This document shows positions 1 to 6,144 of a stretch of DNA of 6,144 nucleotides, one piece after another. Location: contig URWZ01000105.1 in NCBI GenBank assembly GCA_900551625.1, forward strand, positions 1-6,144, in the 5' to 3' direction. The DNA comes from an uncultured Collinsella sp. Its GTDB lineage: Bacteria; Actinomycetota; Coriobacteriia; Coriobacteriales; Coriobacteriaceae. Made by a program: the position numbers and the translations under genes. Below the pieces are notes generated by a model, which ran no database searches, had not been told where the DNA came from, and saw nothing but the letters and a program-made list of their open reading frames with translations. Numbering within the stretch: the first letter of the stretch is position 1; the number at the start of each line of letters is the position of its first letter.

Positions 1-1
1 C

Positions 2-151
2 CTCAAGTGGATGGGCTATTGCCTGCCCGGCGAGCCGAGCGACGAGGTCGCTGCGGGAGCCCCGCTTCCCCGCGCGATGGCGTTCGTGTTCATCGTGCTC
101 ATCATCATGGTTATCGTCAGCGGCCCGCTTTCGGCCAGCTGGATCGGTTAG
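2..151 (+). CDS. hyfD: C-terminal end of an antiporter-like hydrogenase membrane subunit, probably HyfD (partial, 5' end outside window)
   Basis: Only the last 49 codons are present, read in the frame that ends at the TAG at 149-151. The fragment opens with LKWMGYCLPGEPSDEV, a loop of the kind that joins the last two helices of NuoL/M/N-like antiporter subunits, followed by one hydrophobic helix (about AFVFIVLIIMVIVSGPL) and the end SASWIG. This is a membrane protein C-terminus that fits the family, but too little is visible to identify it by sequence alone. The name rests on position: in the E. coli hyf operon the NuoM/N-like hyfD lies directly before hyfE. HyfB, another antiporter-like subunit, is the main alternative if hyfC and hyfD are missing or reordered. 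It would act in the proton-translocating membrane arm of the hydrogenase. Its stop overlaps the ribosome binding site of hyfE, suggesting translational coupling. Confidence 0.6.
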   Translation, partial: LKWMGYCLPGEPSDEVAAGAPLPRAMAFVFIVLIIMVIVSGPLSASWIG

Positions 152-156
152 GAGGT
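150..156 (+). promoter_or_regulatory. Ribosome binding site of hyfE
   Basis: AGGAGGT, a near-perfect Shine-Dalgarno sequence, lies 8 bases before the ATG at 165 and overlaps the stop codon of the preceding gene. It supports the choice of 165 as the hyfE start and coupling of the two genes. Confidence 0.85.
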
Positions 157-164
157 AGAACGAC

Positions 165-818
165 ATGGGTTATTCGATCGTCAACATCCTTGGCGGCCTT
201 CTGATCGTCACGTCCACCATGGTGGTCGTCTCAAAGAACATCAAGCACGCCATCAGCTGGTATGCGGTGCAGTCACTGGTGCTCGTGGGACTGCTCGCTA
301 CGCTCGGTGCCACCACCGGTGCGCAGGAGCTGCTTATGTGGGCTGGATCTGCCTTTATCACCAAGGTCGTCCTGGTCCCTTACATTCTCAACCGCGCATA
401 CAAGAAGATGGGCGAGCCGAGCGACGCATCGCTCAAGGCCGGCCTTAAGCCCGCGTGGGCCATTTGCATCATTGCCGTCGAGGTCGCGATTTGCTTTGCC
501 GTCGTGACGCAGATCAGCCTGCCCACGGCCGAGGTTGCAACGCCAGCGCTCGCCATTAGCTTCGCTCACTTCTTCGTGGGCCTCACCTGCATCATTTCGC
601 AGCGCAACATCATGAAGCAGATCTTTGGATACTGCCTTATGGAAAACGGCAGCCATGTGACGCTCGCGCTTTTGGCCCCCACCGCTCCCGAGATCATCGA
701 GATCGGTATCGCCACCGACGCCATCTTTGCCGTCATCATCATGTCCATCGTCGTGCGTCGCATTTGGGACGACTCCCACTCGCTCGATGCGCGCGACCTG
801 TCCGAGCTGAGGGGGTAG
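165..818 (+). CDS. hyfE: Hydrogenase-4 membrane subunit HyfE (NuoK-like C-terminal part)
   Basis: A 217-residue integral membrane protein, almost the same length as E. coli HyfE (about 216). Hydrophobic helices can be placed near residues 4-22, 32-49, 56-76, 97-117, 126-145, 161-173 and 176-199. Family blocks I recognise are SAFITKVVLVP (62-72), SQRNIMKQIFGYCLMENGSH (145-164) and IEIGIATDAIFAV (178-190). The last two resemble the NuoK region of complex I; E160 and E179 or D185 are candidates for the buried acidic residues used in proton transfer (inference from NuoK). HyfE is known as part of the membrane arm of hydrogenase-4 and is absent from the simpler hydrogenase-3 (Hyc) complex, so its presence marks this as a Hyf-type enzyme. 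The start has a strong ribosome binding site 8 bases upstream. The stop is 3 bases before hyfF. Confidence 0.95.
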   Translation: MGYSIVNILGGLLIVTSTMVVVSKNIKHAISWYAVQSLVLVGLLATLGATTGAQELLMWAGSAFITKVVLVPYILNRAYKKMGEPSDASLKAGLKPAWAICIIAVEVAICFAVVTQISLPTAEVATPALAISFAHFFVGLTCIISQRNIMKQIFGYCLMENGSHVTLALLAPTAPEIIEIGIATDAIFAVIIMSIVVRRIWDDSHSLDARDLSELRG

Positions 819-821
819 TCC

Positions 822-2381
822 ATGGAAACGTTGATTCTCGCCCTGCTCGCGACTCCTTTGGTGTTCTCGCTGGTCATGGCGTTTTTGCCCAAGAACACGT
901 CCTATAACGTGTTTGCCGGTCTCAACCTGGTCTCCGCCGCAGCCGTCCTGGTGCTGTCGATTGTGACGGCTGGTGACGTCCTTATGAGCGGCGACACCGC
1001 GAGCGCTCTTGGCCTGTGGTTCCACCTCGATTCGCTGGGTGCCATCTTTGTGCTGCTCATCGGCTTTATCGGTTTTCTTACCGGGCTGTTCTCGCTGCCC
1101 TATGTAAAGGCCGATATCGAGGAGGGCTCCATGCCCGCCGAGCGCGCCAAGCAGTATTTTGCGCTGTTTAGCCTGTTTGTGTTCACCATGCTGCTCGCGT
1201 GCCTGTCCAACAACATGATCCTCACGTGGGCCGCCGTGGAGGCAACCACGCTTTCCACCGTGTTCCTGGTGGGTATCTACAAGAACAAGACGGCCCTCGA
1301 GGCTTCTTGGAAGTATGCGATGGTCTGCACCGCCGGCGTGGCCTTTGGCTTGTTCGGTACGCTGCTGATCTACGCCAACGCCGCCGACGTGATTCCCAAC
1401 GCCCACGAGGCCGCATTCCTGTCGTGCGTACTGCCGTATGCCGACCAGTTCGATCCGACGCTCATGCGCCTCGCCTTTGCGTTTATCGTGATCGGCTTTG
1501 GCACCAAGGCCGGCCTGTTCCCCATGCACACTTGGCTGCCCGATGCCCACTCCCAGGCCCCGAGCCCTGTCTCGGCCCTGCTCTCGGGCGTGCTGCTTAA
1601 GTGCGCCATGCTTGTGATCATGCGCTTCTACGGCTTTACCATCCAGGCCGTGGGCGCCGAGTATCCGCAGCTTTTGCTGCTGATCGTCGGCACGCTGTCC
1701 ATTTTGGTGGCGGCACTCTCGATGTTTCGTCAGGACGACCTCAAGCGCCGCTTTGCGTACTCGTCTGTGGAGAACGTGGGCGTTATCGCCCTGTGCCTGG
1801 GTATCGGTGGCCCGCTGGGTATCGCCGCGGCCCTGCTGCACTGCGTGTTCCACGGCTTTACCAAGACGCTTGCCTTCTGCGTGTCCGGCAACATCCAGCA
1901 CGCCTTTGGCACGCGTAGCCTGGCTAAGATTCAGGGTGTCGTCGAGGTTGCCCCCGCAACCGCCGCGCTCGCCATCTTGGCACTGCTCGGTCTTGGTGCC
2001 TTCCCGCCCTTTGGCATGTTTATCTCCGAGTTCCTGACTTTTGTCGCCGGTGTTACCGCCGGTCCCATGTGGCTGGTCGTCGTGGTCGCCCTCGGTCTTA
2101 CCGTGGCCATCTCCGCGCTCACCCGCATCGCACTCAAGTCGGTATTCGGCCATGCGCCCCAGGCCATGGGCAAGCATGAGGCCCCGGCGCTCATGCTTAT
2201 CCCCGAAATCATCCTGGCTGTCATGATCTTGTGGTTTGGCATCGCCACCCCGCTGCCTCTCGTGCACGGTGTGGAGACTGCGACCGGCATCGTGCTCGAG
2301 CAGAGCACCGAGGAGCTTCACGCGACGCCGATGTACCGCGCTGTGTTCGGTACCGAGACCGCTCAGAGCGAGGTGGAGTAA
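822..2381 (+). CDS. hyfF: Hydrogenase-4 proton-channel subunit HyfF (NuoM/N-like)
   Basis: A 519-residue polytopic membrane protein of the NADH:quinone oxidoreductase antiporter-subunit family, close in length to E. coli HyfF (about 526). It is mostly hydrophobic from residue 1 to about 480, with the hallmark loop-helix stretch FGTKAGLFPMHTWLPDAHSQ (226-245) followed by APSPVSALLSGVLLK. Charged residues in membrane helices match those needed for proton pumping in NuoM: E140 in TWAAVEATT, K229 in FGTKAG, K260 in GVLLKCA, and E403 in FISEF (NuoM has Glu at this last place, NuoL has Lys). H340, H344 and K348 lie in the helix before it. Correspondence with NuoM numbering is from memory of the family. 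The last 35 residues are polar and probably cytoplasmic. The start follows a G-rich site (AGGGGG, 810-815) that overlaps the hyfE stop, and the stop is 3 bases before hyfG. Likely role: an ion-translocating channel in the membrane arm. Confidence 0.95.
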   Translation: METLILALLATPLVFSLVMAFLPKNTSYNVFAGLNLVSAAAVLVLSIVTAGDVLMSGDTASALGLWFHLDSLGAIFVLLIGFIGFLTGLFSLPYVKADIEEGSMPAERAKQYFALFSLFVFTMLLACLSNNMILTWAAVEATTLSTVFLVGIYKNKTALEASWKYAMVCTAGVAFGLFGTLLIYANAADVIPNAHEAAFLSCVLPYADQFDPTLMRLAFAFIVIGFGTKAGLFPMHTWLPDAHSQAPSPVSALLSGVLLKCAMLVIMRFYGFTIQAVGAEYPQLLLLIVGTLSILVAALSMFRQDDLKRRFAYSSVENVGVIALCLGIGGPLGIAAALLHCVFHGFTKTLAFCVSGNIQHAFGTRSLAKIQGVVEVAPATAALAILALLGLGAFPPFGMFISEFLTFVAGVTAGPMWLVVVVALGLTVAISALTRIALKSVFGHAPQAMGKHEAPALMLIPEIILAVMILWFGIATPLPLVHGVETATGIVLEQSTEELHATPMYRAVFGTETAQSEVE

Positions 2382-2384
2382 CGA

Positions 2385-4157
2385 ATGATTGAAACTGAGA
2401 ACAAGGTGTATGCCCGTCGCTGCGAGAGCCATGTCGAGGCCCTGCGCCGCGCTGTTCCGGGCTGCATCGAGAAGGTCGAGTGGCAGTGCGAGGACCAGCT
2501 GACGATCACCGTCAAGCAGGACAAGCTGCCCGAGGCCGTCCACTACCTGTACTACGAGCGCTACGGCTGGATTCCCGTGATCATCGGCAACGATGAGCGC
2601 AGCCTGTGCGGCCGTTACGCCGTGTACTATGTCATCTCCATGGAGGGGGAGGATCCCGGTTGGGTGACCGTGCGCACCGAGGTCGATCCCGCCAAGATGA
2701 CGTTCCCGTCCGTGACACCGTTCGTCCCCGCCTGTGTGTGGGGCGAGCGCGAGCTGCGCGACATGTTCGGCTTGATTCCCGAGGGTCTGCCCGATCGTCG
2801 CCGCCTGGTGCTGCCCGACGATTGGCCCAGCGGCCTGTACCCGCTGCGCAAGGACTCCATGGACTACCGCTTCCGTCCCGCTCCCGCGAGCGACATGGAA
2901 AACTACGAGTTCTTGGCCGATACCAAGGGCAAGGAGACGACGCTTGTCCCCATGGGCCCGTTGCACATTACCTCCGACGAGCCCGGCCACTTCCGCCTGT
3001 TCGTTGAGGGCGAGACGATCGTCGACGCCGACTACCGTCTGTTCTACGTGCACCGCGGCATGGAGAAGGTCGCCGAGACGCGCTTGAACTATGACGCCGT
3101 GACGTTCCTCGCCGACCGCATCTGCGGCATCTGCGGCTGCGCCCACTCGGTGGCCTATGCCGAGGCCGTCGAGCGCGCCCAGGGCATCCATGTTCCGCCG
3201 CGCGCCCAGTACATCCGCGCCATCATGCTCGAGGTCGAGCGTCTGCACTCGCATCTGCTCAACATTGGCCTGGCGTCGCACTACACGGGCTTCGACTCCG
3301 GCTTCCAGCAGTTCTTCCGCGTCCGCGAGAAGTCCATGGATCTGGCCGAGAAGCTCTCCGGTCACCGCAAGACCTACGGCCTCAACGTGATCGGCGGCGT
3401 GCGTCGCGACATTTTGGCCGAGCAGAAGCTCTCCACGCTCACGACCATCCACCAGCTGCGCTCCGAGGTTCAGGAGCTCGTCGACGTCTTACTCTCCACG
3501 CCCAACTTTATTGAGCGTACGAGCGGTATCGGCATCTTGGACCGCAAGATTGCACGCGACTTCTCGCCGGTCGGCCCGCTCATGCGTGGCTCGGGCTATG
3601 CCCGCGACGTGCGCTTTGACCATCCCTTCGACGGCTACGCCGATCCGGACGTTCAAAAGATGCACGCCGCCACGGCCGACACCTGCGATGCCTTCGGCCG
3701 TACCGCCGTTCGCATCCAGGAGGTCTATGATTCGATCGACATGATCGAGACCATGCTCGAGAACTGCCCGTCGGGCCCCATCCTCACCACGGATTGGGAG
3801 TACACCCCGCACAAGTACGCCATCGGCGCCACCGAGGCGCCGCGCGGCGAGGACGTGCACTGGGCCATGCTCGGCAACAACCAGAAGTGCTACCGCTGGC
3901 GCGCCAAGGCCGCCACGTACAGCAACTGGCCGGTCCTGCGCTACATGTTCCGCGGCAACACCGTGGGTGACGCTGCGTTGATCGTCGGCTCGCTCGACCC
4001 GTGCTACTCCTGCACCGACCGCGTGACGGTGACCGATGTCGCCGCCAAGCGCGACCACGTGCTCGACAAGGAACAGATCGAGAACGTCTGGCGCGACAAG
4101 TCGCCGCTTGCGGGCGAGGGCACCATGGCCGCTCCGCTCGATGAGGAGGCGCTCTAA
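2385..4157 (+). CDS. hyfG: [NiFe]-hydrogenase large (catalytic) subunit HyfG/HycE with fused NuoC-like domain, precursor form
   Basis: A 590-residue catalytic subunit that reduces protons to H2 on the cytoplasmic face of the complex. Residues about 1-165 form the NuoC-like (30 kDa) domain, with the signature VWGERELRDMFGLIPEG (118-134) then DRRRLVLPDDWPSGLYPLRKD (137-157). Residues about 185-546 form the NuoD-like catalytic domain, with HRGMEK (223-228), RICGIC (245-250) and DPCYSCTDR (538-546). C247, C250, C540 and C543 are the four expected nickel ligands, so the site looks active; in NuoD these cysteines are lost, so this is a hydrogenase and not complex I. The protein continues past the usual protease site after R546 (the position known for E. 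coli HycE) with a 44-residue tail that should be removed after metal insertion. E. coli HycE is about 569 residues. A purine-rich site (AGGTGGAG, 2371-2378) precedes the ATG. The stop is 1 base before hyfH. Confidence 0.97.
   Translation: MIETENKVYARRCESHVEALRRAVPGCIEKVEWQCEDQLTITVKQDKLPEAVHYLYYERYGWIPVIIGNDERSLCGRYAVYYVISMEGEDPGWVTVRTEVDPAKMTFPSVTPFVPACVWGERELRDMFGLIPEGLPDRRRLVLPDDWPSGLYPLRKDSMDYRFRPAPASDMENYEFLADTKGKETTLVPMGPLHITSDEPGHFRLFVEGETIVDADYRLFYVHRGMEKVAETRLNYDAVTFLADRICGICGCAHSVAYAEAVERAQGIHVPPRAQYIRAIMLEVERLHSHLLNIGLASHYTGFDSGFQQFFRVREKSMDLAEKLSGHRKTYGLNVIGGVRRDILAEQKLSTLTTIHQLRSEVQELVDVLLSTPNFIERTSGIGILDRKIARDFSPVGPLMRGSGYARDVRFDHPFDGYADPDVQKMHAATADTCDAFGRTAVRIQEVYDSIDMIETMLENCPSGPILTTDWEYTPHKYAIGATEAPRGEDVHWAMLGNNQKCYRWRAKAATYSNWPVLRYMFRGNTVGDAALIVGSLDPCYSCTDRVTVTDVAAKRDHVLDKEQIENVWRDKSPLAGEGTMAAPLDEEAL
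4144..4149 (+). promoter_or_regulatory. Ribosome binding site fixing the hyfH start
   Basis: AGGAGG inside the last codons of hyfG lies 9 bases before the ATG at 4159. The reading frame is open further upstream to an ATG at 4036, but that stretch lies inside hyfG and gives an Arg/Ser-rich sequence unlike any ferredoxin, while the protein from 4159 begins like HycF/HyfH. This site decides the start. Confidence 0.85.
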
Positions 4158-4158
4158 T

Positions 4159-4875
4159 ATGCTGAAGCTTTGGAAGGTTAACGCCAAGGCCGGCGACGCG
4201 ACGGTCAAGTACCCGTTTGCGCCGTTCCCCACCAACAAGGACATGCGCGGCAAGCCCGAGCACAACGCCGAGCTCTGCATCGCCTGCGGTGCCTGCGGCG
4301 TGGCGTGCCCGGCCGATGCCATTCGCATGGACACCGACCTTGCGGCCGATACCATCACCTGGTCGATCGACTACGGCCGCTGCATCTTTTGCGGCCGCTG
4401 CGAGGAGGCCTGCCCCATGGAGGCCATCAAGCTCACCGAGGAGTTTGAGCTGGCCGTCATGAGCAAGGACGACCTCACCAGCAAGAGCGTCTATACGCTC
4501 GAGCACTGCTCGCGTTGCGGCAAGCCGTTTGCCCCGCACAAGGAGATCGACTACGCCAAGCGCCTGCTGCAAAAGGCCGGCGGCATGGAGGCCGAGCAGG
4601 CCGCCCGTACCGTCGGTATGTGCCAGGAGTGCAAGCGCGAGCTCGATGCCCTGCGCGCCGCTTCGGCCGTAAAGACCGGCAACGCGCGCGGCATGGCTGC
4701 CAACGAGACGCTTGCGTCCGGTGAGCCCCAGGGCCCCGGCATGGAGTATCTGGGCGGCCACGGCGTGAACCCGGAGTATGTCGACCGCGAGCTCAACCCC
4801 GATGCGCCCGAGATCCCCGCCGGTCCGGCGCCGGTCGAGGGCATCATCATGGATTTTGAAACGAAGGAGGAGTAA
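4159..4875 (+). CDS. hyfH: Two-[4Fe-4S] ferredoxin subunit HyfH/HycF, with long C-terminal tail
   Basis: A 238-residue electron-transfer subunit (NuoI-like) passing electrons to the small subunit HyfI. The start region, with YPFAPFPTNKDMRGKPEHN (18-36), matches HycF/HyfH. Two complete cluster motifs follow: C40-C43-C46-C50 (CIACGACGVACP) and C75-C78-C81-C85 (CIFCGRCEEACP). Two further pairs, C117/C120 (CSRCGKPF) and C155/C158 (CQECKRE), separated by the conserved HKEIDYAKRLL stretch, are also found in E. coli HycF and could bind a metal such as zinc or iron (inference). E. coli HycF and HyfH are about 180 residues and end some 20-25 residues after the last pair; here about 80 residues follow (159-238), rich in Ala, Gly, Pro and acidic residues with no domain I recognise. 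The gene is 1 base after hyfG and 2 bases before hyfI, in a different frame from hyfG. Confidence 0.95.
   Translation: MLKLWKVNAKAGDATVKYPFAPFPTNKDMRGKPEHNAELCIACGACGVACPADAIRMDTDLAADTITWSIDYGRCIFCGRCEEACPMEAIKLTEEFELAVMSKDDLTSKSVYTLEHCSRCGKPFAPHKEIDYAKRLLQKAGGMEAEQAARTVGMCQECKRELDALRAASAVKTGNARGMAANETLASGEPQGPGMEYLGGHGVNPEYVDRELNPDAPEIPAGPAPVEGIIMDFETKEE
4864..4870 (+). promoter_or_regulatory. Ribosome binding site of hyfI
   Basis: AAGGAGG within the last codons of hyfH lies 7 bases before the ATG at 4878. It supports that start and coupling to hyfH. Confidence 0.85.
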
Positions 4876-4877
4876 CC

Positions 4878-5660
4878 ATGGCCGAACCCACGCTTTTGCC
4901 CGAGCGGCTCCAGTACCGCCCGACCAAGATCGAGCTCGACGAGAGCATCGAGAAGGCCAAGGCGACTCTTCTTAAGAAGATCAAGCGTTCGGTGTACGTC
5001 TACCGTGTCGACTGCGGCGGCTGCAACGGCTGCGAGATTGAGATCTTCGGTTCCATCACGCCCGTCTTCGACGTCGAGCGCTTTGGCATCAAGGTCGTGC
5101 CCTCGCCCCGTCACGCCGACGTGCTGCTGTACACCGGTGCCGTGACGCGCGCCATGCGCATGCCGGCCCTGCGCGCCTTTGAGGCTGCACCCGATCCCAA
5201 GATCGTGGTGTCCTATGGCGCGTGCGGCTGCACCGGTGGCATCTTCTACGACAACTACTGCGTCTGGGGCGGCACGGACAAAATCTTGCCGGTCGATGTC
5301 TACATCCCCGGCTGCCCGCCCAGCCCCGCGCAGACCGTCTACGGCTTTGCCATGGCGCTCGGTCTGCTGGACCAAAAGCTCCATGCCGAGACCACGGTGG
5401 AGGCCGCCGGCGAGCAGGCCGATATCCTGCACCCCGGCGTGCCGTACAAGCTGCGCGTTGCCATCGAGCGTGAGGCTCGCGCCATGAGCGGCTACCGCTA
5501 CGGCCGCGACCTGGCCAACGAGTTTATGGATACGCTCGAGGGTGCGCCCAAGGGCGATATCCGCGGTGCCATGGCGCTGCTCATCGACAAGCAGGACGAT
5601 CCGCGCCGCGTTGAGGTCTACTCGGCGCTGCAGGATCTTGTGCTGGCCGGAGGTCGCTAG
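4878..5660 (+). CDS. hyfI: [NiFe]-hydrogenase small subunit HyfI/HycG (NuoB-like)
   Basis: A 260-residue small subunit carrying the proximal [4Fe-4S] cluster that feeds electrons to the Ni-Fe site of HyfG. Length is near that of E. coli HycG and HyfI (about 250-255). Recognisable family blocks in order are DESIEKAKATLLKKIKRS (21-38), YRVDCGGCNGCEIEIFGS (42-59), IKVVPSPRHADVLLYTGAVT (71-90), VSYGACGCTGGIF (111-123), YCVWGGTDKI (127-136) and VYIPGCPPSP (141-150), then AGYRYGR-like SGYRYGRD (204-211). Likely cluster ligands are C49, C52, C116 and C146, as in NuoB-type small subunits; C46 and C118 are additional cysteines nearby. There is no twin-arginine signal peptide and no C-terminal anchor, so the protein is cytoplasmic like other group 4 small subunits. 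It starts 2 bases after hyfH and its stop directly abuts the next gene. Confidence 0.97.
   Translation: MAEPTLLPERLQYRPTKIELDESIEKAKATLLKKIKRSVYVYRVDCGGCNGCEIEIFGSITPVFDVERFGIKVVPSPRHADVLLYTGAVTRAMRMPALRAFEAAPDPKIVVSYGACGCTGGIFYDNYCVWGGTDKILPVDVYIPGCPPSPAQTVYGFAMALGLLDQKLHAETTVEAAGEQADILHPGVPYKLRVAIEREARAMSGYRYGRDLANEFMDTLEGAPKGDIRGAMALLIDKQDDPRRVEVYSALQDLVLAGGR
5649..5654 (+). promoter_or_regulatory. Ribosome binding site of hyfJ/hycH
   Basis: GGAGGT inside the end of hyfI lies 6 bases before the ATG at 5661, which itself follows the hyfI stop with no gap. It favours 5661 as the start over the internal ATG at 5703, so the extra N-terminal residues of this protein are probably real. Confidence 0.75.
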
Positions 5661-6144
5661 ATGGAGCTCACGGACCGCTCTGGTTACTTTGCGGGCCCCG
5701 GTATGCTCGGCGGCTCCTTTGGCGATGCCTCGCGCGCAAGCGACGAGGCTGCCGAGGGCGTCGCCGACCCCTGCCTGGACCATGCGCCCGACCAGGTGGT
5801 CTTTTACGAGCTCACGCGTAAGTTTGTGGAGACCGAGGAAGACGTTCCCCAGGAGGCCTGCGACGTGCTGTACTACACGCTCGCCGTGGGCCACCACACC
5901 GGCGTGCTCGATTGCTTTGAGCCGCGCCTGTCGGTGCCGGTGGATGTCTTCTATTCGCTCGTCGATGCGCTGCCGGAGGGGGAGGCCAAGACCAAGTTCG
6001 AGGCCATCCGCTCCTTTGGCGAGTGCCAGCTTGACAAGGCGGCGGTGCCGTCGCTGCTCGAGGCCTGCGACACGCTGCTCGACGAGCGCGGTTTTCGCGG
6101 CTCGGCCAAGGCCGGCATCTCGGTGTTCGACGACGACTTTGGCT
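5661..6144 (+). CDS. hyfJ: Formate hydrogenlyase maturation/assembly protein, HycH/HyfJ family (partial, 3' end outside window)
   Basis: The first 161 codons of an open frame that runs off the window. Residues about 44-150 match HycH/HyfJ: DQVVFYELTRKFVE (44-57) and DVLYYTLAVGHHTGVLDC (68-85) are close to the E. coli HycH blocks around its GHH motif (compared from memory). HycH-family proteins are cytoplasmic and are needed for correct maturation or assembly of the large subunit; they are not part of the final electron path. E. coli HycH is about 136 residues and begins almost at the VVF block, whereas here about 43 residues precede it, Gly/Ala/acidic with no recognised domain (GPGMLGGSFGDAS at 12-24). 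An internal ATG at 5703 (M15) is possible but would still leave an extension and has a poorer upstream site. It directly follows hyfI, as expected for the last structural-region gene of a hyf or hyc operon. Confidence 0.9.
   Translation, partial: MELTDRSGYFAGPGMLGGSFGDASRASDEAAEGVADPCLDHAPDQVVFYELTRKFVETEEDVPQEACDVLYYTLAVGHHTGVLDCFEPRLSVPVDVFYSLVDALPEGEAKTKFEAIRSFGECQLDKAAVPSLLEACDTLLDERGFRGSAKAGISVFDDDFG

Noticed and set aside
7..204. 65-codon open frame on the + strand at the window start
   Set aside because: It overlaps the end of the antiporter-like gene and the start of hyfE in another frame, is Arg-rich and has no recognisable motif.
273..3452. 1,059-codon open frame on the - strand
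   Set aside because: It lies antisense and codon-aligned to three clear hydrogenase genes. Its translation is rich in His, Gly, Asp and Arg with no domain, as expected from reading GC-rich genes backwards, and no ribosome binding site or family match supports it.
4036..4158. Upstream extension of hyfH to the ATG at 4036
   Set aside because: It would overlap hyfG by 122 bases and add 41 Arg/Ser-rich residues unlike any ferredoxin, while the ATG at 4159 has a strong ribosome binding site and gives a normal HyfH N-terminus.
3489..4358. 289-codon open frame on the - strand
   Set aside because: Antisense to hyfG and hyfH; it ends at the same TTA codon that bounds the larger antisense frame. No domain is recognisable.
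2385..5660. Possibility that the genes are complex I (nuo) and not a hydrogenase
   Set aside because: HyfG keeps all four nickel-ligand cysteines (C247, C250, C540, C543) and a protease-processed tail, which NuoD lacks. HyfE and HycH/HyfJ family genes also belong to hydrogenase operons.
4551..5897. 448-codon open frame on the - strand
   Set aside because: Antisense to hyfH, hyfI and hyfJ, all of which have strong family motifs. The composition is that of a reverse shadow.

Overview
This window is a stretch of one operon, entirely on the + strand. It encodes most of a membrane-bound, energy-conserving [NiFe]-hydrogenase of the Hyf (hydrogenase-4 / formate hydrogenlyase, group 4) type. The DNA is GC-rich (by eye around 60%), each gene has a good Shine-Dalgarno site, and genes are separated by 0 to 13 bases or less. 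The organism is therefore a high-GC anaerobic or facultative bacterium. Gene content and codon style would fit an actinobacterial gut anaerobe such as a Coriobacteriia member (Collinsella-like), but that is a guess from general impression and was not tested.

Layout: the last 49 codons of an antiporter-like membrane subunit, probably HyfD (2-151); hyfE, a small membrane subunit with a NuoK-like C-terminal part (165-818); hyfF, a NuoM/N-like proton-channel subunit (822-2381); hyfG, the catalytic large subunit with a fused NuoC-like domain (2385-4157); hyfH, a two-[4Fe-4S] ferredoxin subunit (4159-4875); hyfI, the small subunit (4878-5660); and the first 161 codons of a HycH/HyfJ assembly protein (5661 to the window edge). 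The order D-E-F-G-H-I-J is that of the E. coli hyf operon.

How they work together: known biology of the family says that electrons from an upstream donor (classically formate dehydrogenase H plus an iron-sulfur protein, neither visible here) pass through HyfH and HyfI to the Ni-Fe site in HyfG, where protons are reduced to H2. HyfD, HyfE and HyfF form the membrane arm, related to complex I, that may couple this to ion movement. HycH/HyfJ helps mature or assemble the large subunit. All four nickel-ligand cysteines of HyfG, the eight ferredoxin cysteines of HyfH, the cluster cysteines of HyfI and the expected charged membrane residues of HyfF are present, so the enzyme looks intact.

No RNA gene, mobile element, CRISPR array, terminator or internal promoter was seen, and no gene-free stretch is longer than 13 bases. 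The system is not new. The unusual points are lineage-type extensions on three soluble proteins: a longer removable tail on HyfG, a long Gly/Pro-rich tail on HyfH, and about 43 extra residues at the front of HycH/HyfJ.
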